A stretch of DNA of 64,000 nt from Euphorbia lathyris (taxonomy: Eukaryota > Streptophyta > Magnoliopsida > Malpighiales > Euphorbiaceae). The notes under the pieces were generated by a model. That model was not told where the DNA came from. It saw nothing but the letters and a program-made list of their open reading frames with translations, and searched no databases. The position numbers and the translations under genes were made by a program. This document shows positions 58,431-64,000 of this stretch, one piece after another; position 1 is the first letter of the stretch, and every line of letters begins with the position of its first letter. The stretch is from NCBI RefSeq assembly GCF_963576675.1, contig NC_088916.1, positions 76,959,501 through 77,023,500 of the forward strand, read 5' to 3'.

Positions 58431-59020
58431 CTTTATATATGTTACATGTTGATTCTGATTGAATTCTGATTGATTCTGGATAACAAACATTTACACTTTT
58501 GACTTAGTTTTGTTCAGTGGAGTTACAGGTTGTGTCTGTATTGATTCTGTAATGTTCTGGATTGATCCAGTTAGCTTTATATATGTTACAGGTTGATTCT
58601 GATTGAATTCTGATTGATTCTAGATAACAATCATTTACACTTTTGACTCAGTTTTGTTCAGTGGAGTTACAGGTTGTGTCTATATTGAGTCTGTATTGAT
58701 TCTGTAATGTTCTGGATTGATCCAGTTAGCTTTATATATGTTACAGGTTGATTCTGATTGATTCTGGAAAACAAAAAGTTACTATTTTGACTCAGTTTTG
58801 TTCAATCGAGTTACAGGTTGTGTCTGTATTGATTCTGTATTGATTCTGTAAAGTTATAGACTGATCCAATTAGCTTTATATATGTTACAGGTTGATTCTG
58901 ATTGAATTCTGGATAACAAACAGTTACTGTTTTGACTCACTTTTGTTCAGTCCAGTTACAGGTTGTGTCTGTATTGATTCTGTAATGTTCTAGACTGATC
59001 CAGTTAGCTTTATATATGAT
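58420..59020. repeat. Tandem repeat of about 145 bp, just over four copies
   Basis: Units start with GATCCAGTTAGCTTTATATA near 58420, 58564, 58719, 58863 and 58997 (spacings 144, 155, 144, 134). Each contains ACAGGTTGATTCTGATTG and a TTTTGACTCA(G/C) word. The array cuts off both the OTU-like fragment (left) and the PMD gene end (right). Confidence 0.8.
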
Positions 59021-59689
59021 CTCAGTCGATCTCCACTCTTCTCCAACGGTATAGATGGCCACCTGCAAGCCCTCAGAAGCGCCGGATCCAATGTGACTCC
59101 CTCCCGTTGAGGCATGAAGCACGGGAAGTACTCATAAATCCATGCCTAAAGCAGTGTCAGACAACCTGTGATTTGCCCACAGTCTCCTCTACTATAAATA
59201 CCTAGATGACGGTATAGATATGCTAGTGCAGCTGAGCCCCAAGAGAGTCCAATGGCTCCAGCTACCGAGTCCTGTACCTCCAATAGACAGGAAGGTCGAA
59301 TGCGGTCCCCACTCTTATCCACGAACAATGTGCAACCGAGCATAAGAAACGTCCAAGCCATAGTCTGTGCATCAGGAATCCGATCTCCTTGACAATACTC
59401 CAGGACGGAAGCTGCTCGTATACCGCCATTAAAGTAGTGACCCTTCTGCAACTCCTCCCGAGTCATACCAAACAACTCTATCACACAAGACTGAAGCTCC
59501 TCAACACTCGCATCAGCAGTCACCATAGCCCCGTCGATGGGGATACGCAAAATCTGCCACACATCATGCAACATAATGCTCATCTCACCAAACGGCATGT
59601 GGAATGATGACGTGTCTGGCTGCCACCGCTCCACAAAAGCTGCAATCAAGGGCGCATCGATGTGGCCATACATGATATTGGGTAAATGG

Positions 59690-61189
59690 TGTTGGTCCCT
59701 AGTGATTAGTTCCAAGGGGGGGGTTAGGAACTAATGTAACTTTTTCGTTTTGATTACGCTGACTTAATTCAATTCTTTGAGTTTCGCAACTCAGCTTTTG
59801 GTCAGCGCGGCCGAGTGAGGTGTAAGACGGCTTTAGTTAGATACTGATTAGAACTGTTTTACTTGTGAGTTGGGAAATGACACTCTTTATGGTCAGCTTC
59901 CAACTCAGCACTCTGATTTACTCAGTGTCAGCTTAAACAATTTATATACTGAGTAAATATAGCAAACAACATATACAGATATATATATATGGAAAGAGAG
60001 TTAGAGATTACTCAGCACGACTTATCCTGGTTCGGTCTCTCCGCCTACGTCCAGTCCCCAGAATCCCTCCGGGCTTTTTAAATCCAATACTGAGCTCTTT
60101 AAAGGTAGAGCACAAACCGTTTACAAGGCAGTTGAATATGCAAGAGTACCATCCTCTATTCGTCTACTCAACTCCTACTAAGTGCTATAACCCAACACTT
60201 AGATTTCTCTACCGCTGAGTACTTAAAACCGAGTACTCAGCACCACTCTCTCAACTATTACAATTGATACAAAATTGTTCCTTTCGAATGAAGAACACTT
60301 TAGATGATTACAAAATCAATCTAGCTTTTACACAAGAATAGAAATTTGGTGTAAGATCTCTTTCTTGTTTTTGTGTGCTTTTGTATGTATATTCTTTTCT
60401 CCTTTTGTTTTGATGATCGGCAAAGGATCCAAGAATGAGCTTGTCCTTTTATAGTTGAAGTCTGAGGTCTAATGATTTGAATCTAGAACTATCCGTTGGA
60501 TTCAAACGGCTTCTTTCGATGACAAGTTCTGATCAGCTTTAGATTTGCAGGCCAATCCTGTCGTCTGAATTTCGCAGGTGTCAGACTTGTCTTTTTCTCG
60601 TAGGTTTCGTCTTTTTGTGCCAGTTTGTCTTTTAGAAGAAGAACAGTTGACCCATGCATCTCGAAATTGGCTTTTGCGTAATCTCAAGGTTTCTATTAGT
60701 GGTGCAGACAGTTGTCGGATCTTGTCTTCTAGCAAACGGATCATCCGCATTGTCCTGAGGATTACTCAGCTTGACTTCGATAGTCGTTGTCCTTGATTGT
60801 TGCCAATTCCGATACTGAGTTCTCTTTCATTTAGCTTCCATGGTCAGCTTCGTTCTGTAACATATGATTCTTAGGAAGACTTCTCTACTTTTGATACTGA
60901 GTTCCGTTCCACTCAGCTTTGTTGATTAGCTTGATCTTTAAGCTTCTGTTCTGAAGATGACTTATCTTCTGTCACGCTGAGTTATACTTCACTCAGCTTG
61001 TGCTGTGTTCTCATGCTGACTTCGTCCTGTCTTACTTTTTATTTCCATTTACATTTATATTTATACTCAACATTGAACAAACATATTAGTACAATTAAAT
61101 CAAAGCACTTAAATTTAATTGTCCCTTAATCATGGGTTAACTTAAAATAATTTTGTCAAATTAAAATCATGTGGAAAGGTGTTTCAACA
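59690..61189 (-). repeat. Sirevirus solo LTR in the PMD gene
   Basis: 1500 bp, minus strand, starting TGTTGAAACACC and ending GGGACCAACA like the Sirevirus LTR at 21541-22883. It is flanked by AATGG (59685-59689 and 61190-61194). The minus-strand TATA box (TATAAAAGG) is near 60455-60447. The CTGAG/CTCAG word is as frequent as in the other copy. Confidence 0.9.
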
Positions 61190-61680
61190 AATGGGACAAT
61201 CCAGATGACTCTATACGCGTCTGGATCTTCTTAGAAGCACCACCGTACCATACACATAACTTCCCACAATATATTGAGCGTGTCTGACACCTGAGGAGGC
61301 CCCTATCCTGCCCGCTCCAGATAGCATGGGCAATATGTCCCAAGAAGCTCGGGATCACAAGACCATCAGATGGACCCCCAAGAACCGGGGTCTTCACGAT
61401 CCAGTCATCCTCTCCATCACTCCTCGAGCGCTTGATGCTACCTGAAATTACAGTAAACTCCTTTTAGAATATTCGTATATTTTCTAATAATCACGAATAA
61501 ATCACATAATAATAATTAAATTTAAATTTCTCACCCGAAGACGGCCCTGCTGTAGAAGCAAAACGTCCGTCATGACCCCTCGGTATGGTCTTAGTAGGTA
61601 CTCGCACAGAGGATGTACTCTGAGGAGGCATAGAGTCATCTCCATCCATCTCCACAGCATCCGCCATCTCCTCAGGCTGT

Positions 61681-63164
61681 TGTTAAGCCCAAAATATACC
61701 TAAAATATCATTAATATTTACATCAGTTTTGCTTCAAATTCATACTATTTATACCTGTTTAGAATACTTTTACTTTCGAATATGTTTCTTTCTTGCAAGG
61801 TACCTAAATATTTGGTAAAATCCAAATAGGAATGAAAAGAGGTTAAAAACAAAAGAAAAACCCTACAAAAGGAGTCAAAGACGACGAAGATCAAACATGC
61901 CAAAATGAGGACGAGGACGAAGTTAAAGAAACGGAAAATACTCTGTGTCGCGACCGAGAATCCTCCATTCTCGGTCGCGACACGCGTCGCCAGCTTCTTC
62001 CCTTGACATTTTCGAAGACCAAATATTTGCTCCCCCATTCTCGGCCGAGAATTTGCATTCTCGGCAAGTTCAGAAATTCCTAGAGAGCCATTCATACACA
62101 TTCGTTTTCGACGAAACGCGTTTATTCGGGTGGATAGAAACGTCCCTTCGCAGAAGATACGACCCTTCACAACGGACACGACACTTCAATCATGACTCCT
62201 CAACATCTATAAATAAAGAGTTGATGGAGAGTTAGTGATATATAGAAAAAAGAGAAGATTAGTATAGAATTTATGCAGAAATTCCGAGTCAAGCGATTCA
62301 GAGTTAGAAGTTCGATTCTGTAAAAAGCAATATGATGGACACACATTGTTTATTAAATAATTACAAACACAGTAGCATTTAGATTTGTTCATATTAGTTT
62401 ACATTTTGGTAGTAGCCGACCGCATCTCTATTACGAAGTTACAGCGAGAAGATTTAGTAGAGGATCCGCCCCTGAGCCTGACAAACTCTAACGAAATCCA
62501 AGGAAAGGATTGACAACCCGTTCACTTGCAAGTCGTCGAAAGTTTCCATGCTTCTTATTCTCTGTAAACTTGTAGCAAGTTCATATTTCATCTAATAAAG
62601 TTCATTCTATTCGATAGATTTTTATGTAGCACTTTGGTAAATGATCCGAAGTGAGTTCTGGTGTTTTCATTAAAACGTAGTTGAATTCAAAATCTTTACA
62701 AGGAAACTTTGTTAACACTTAGGCAAATTGATATCATCAGTAGAGTATCAATTTGGTTAAGGTAGCGATCTAACCCGACCATAGGAGGATTGACTGCAGT
62801 TCAAAGCCTTAAAATTAGAGGAATCAATGTTTATTTCATTGTTATAATTTATACAAAGTTTAAAGTTGTTTTCTTTGCTTAATGCAAACGAATACATTTG
62901 TTTACTTTTCTAAAGAACTAAACGTTTCTGTTTTGTAAATTTATCCTTAAATCAGAAGTGATTTCTAACATTTGTTATAATCTAATCTAATTCTTATTCT
63001 AGCAATTTCAAAACCAAATCCGATTAAACGATTTTCCATATTATAAACCTTAAAAGTAAATTTAACCAATTCAAAATAAGTTTTTGTTAAAAAACGTTCC
63101 CTGTGGGATCGATATCTTTTATTACTACAAGCGTATACCGTGCACTTGCGGAATTCGCTCAACA
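61681..63164 (+). repeat. Athila-like solo LTR in the PMD gene
   Basis: It begins TGTTAAGCCC, ends GCTCAACA and is flanked by GCTGT (61676-61680, 63165-63169). It is 1484 bp. The CCCTGTGGGATCGA and TACCGTGCACTTGCGG blocks near its end are typical of Athila-related LTRs. Palindromes of TGTCGCGACC and ATTCTCGGCCGAGAAT (61945-62070) precede a TATA box (CTATAAATAAAG at 62209). Confidence 0.85.
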
Positions 63165-63439
63165 GCTGTGCCCTCTGGGCATCCCCCATCAATATCTGCT
63201 CCATCTGTTGCCTCCGGGCAGAGGCAGTCACAACACGTGACCTTGTATGTCTCTGTCCAGAACGGGCCTCAGCAATATCAGCCTGTAAAATGATTTTTTT
63301 TACATATATAAGCAAATAACGCATGTTTTTTTAAATATACTCAATTTCTCGTTTTTTCGGTTTTTTAATAATTTGGGCTTGCCAACGGCCAGGCCGAATG
63401 AATTTATATATAAAAAAAATTCGGGACCCATTTTGCCTA

Positions 63440-64000
63440 CCCAGGTCATAGTGTCAGTCAATATGCCATAGGCTTGATGAAACATTTTGAGCAAAGCCGA
63501 ATCATAGAACTGACGTTGAGCATTCGTGTGGCGCACATGCTTGAAGGTGGCTTGAGAGTATTGCAACAGTTCATTCGTCTTGAATTGGTCAGTTTCCATT
63601 TCTTCCTTACTCAAGTTGAGTAGGCGGACTGCCTCACTTATTTGCTCAATGGAACACTGGGATGTAGAGGAGATTAACTCACGAGTTCTAGTCTGCTCAG
63701 TGTTTAGCTAGGTGAAAAGTTGATGAACCTCAGTGGAGGTTGCATACATTGAGTTCACAGCTGACAAGTTGTTGAGTTGACCCTGGAGAGAGTTCATATG
63801 GTTTACCATTGTCAGATGGAGTTCAGCCAGCTTTACGATAGATTCCTGCTTGGGCTGTTGAGATTGGAGAGATGTCATGACACTCAGAAGATCCTTAAGA
63901 CCTTTAATTTCAGTCAAAAGCTGAGTGACAGAGGAAAGTTGAGTTGGCTCAACATGATCAGACCCAACGGCATCGGCAGTAGAGTAATGAAGATCCTGAA
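63440..64000 (-). pseudogene. Sirevirus env-like ORF, C-terminal fragment
   Basis: One minus-strand frame is open from the right edge, broken by TAG at 63710-63708. It parallels the C-terminal part of the ORF at 18182-20989 (for example TQLLTEIKGLKDLLSVM and YDSALLKMFHQA). Similarity stops at TWVGK near 63440, where the sequence changes to PMD-gene flank. The rest of the element lies beyond the right edge. Confidence 0.8.

Larger units (their letters stand above)
59020..63282 (-). pseudogene. MAIN-like PMD gene broken by two solo LTRs
   Basis: Minus strand. The first visible exon runs 63282-63165, is interrupted by a solo LTR, and resumes 61680-61535. An intron follows (61534-61442, GTGAGA...CAG). 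The second exon, 61441-61190, is interrupted by another solo LTR and resumes 59684 to about 59020. When each LTR and one copy of its target duplication are ignored, both exons keep their frame exactly. The protein has an arginine-rich N-terminal part and the PMD pattern (an AAFVERWQPDT block near 59640, a FHMPFGEMSI motif near 59598, a GCLTLL motif near 59155). A TAG at 59148-59146 (CAG to TAG) is the one point lesion seen. The start exon is not visible. Such proteins are often auto-labelled 'serine/threonine-protein phosphatase 7 long form homolog'. Confidence 0.75.

Noticed and set aside
61745..62235. ORFs on both strands within 61745-62235
   Set aside because: They lie wholly inside the Athila-like solo LTR and show no family pattern.

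Overview
The window looks like repeat-dense plant nuclear DNA, probably from a eudicot. It is dominated by LTR retrotransposons of lineages found only in plants (Tat-type and Athila-type Ty3/gypsy, a chromovirus, Sirevirus-type Ty1/copia). It also holds L1-type LINE tails, hAT-like and Mutator-like non-autonomous DNA elements, plant mobile domain (PMD) genes, and a small F-box/PP2-B family with plant-style GT-AG introns. I recognise no tRNA, rRNA, organellar or bacterial genes.

Layout. 1-13116: 3' part of a Tat-lineage element (Tat-1): gag-pol with three in-frame stops, three hairpins, a six-exon antisense PMD gene, a 39-bp tandem array, PPT and a 2.8-kb 3' LTR. 13117-22883: 3' part of a Sirevirus (gag, pol, env-like ORF, 3' LTR). 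Its gag is cut exactly where Tat-1 ends, so Tat-1 sits inside it. 22884-29348: 3' part of a second Tat element (Tat-2). It starts in mid-RT exactly where the Sirevirus ends and carries a different antisense gene (Transposase_28 type). This is a three-layer nest whose left halves should lie off the left edge. 29349-32640: AT-rich DNA, an hAT-like MITE, a Mutator-like element with a 9-bp target duplication, and two oppositely oriented L1 tails, one inside the other. 33102-49622: an F-box/PP2-B cluster with two pseudogenes and one gene that reads as intact (277 codons in three exons). It is split by an 8.9-kb Athila-type element on the minus strand (34983-43892, TSD TATAT), which itself holds an hAT-like MITE. 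A hairpin-forming satellite of about 174 bp lies directly upstream of the intact gene. 49880-50392: solo LTR. 50709-52602: fold-back element. 54009-58150: 5' part of a chromovirus (LTR, tRNA-iMet PBS, gag) split by an Athila-like solo LTR. 58194-59020: an OTU-like fragment and a tandem repeat of about 145 bp. 59020-63282: a minus-strand PMD gene broken by two solo LTRs. 63440-64000: 3' part of another Sirevirus env-like ORF on the minus strand.

Working together: most open frames are decayed transposon genes. The only gene that reads as intact is the F-box/PP2-B gene at 48633-49622, a putative substrate receptor of an SCF ubiquitin ligase. The strongest unexplained signal is a set of GC-rich palindromic word arrays placed just upstream of the TATA box in several unrelated LTR families. 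One word pair (core ACGCGGGGCGT) is shared by an Athila-type and a chromovirus element.
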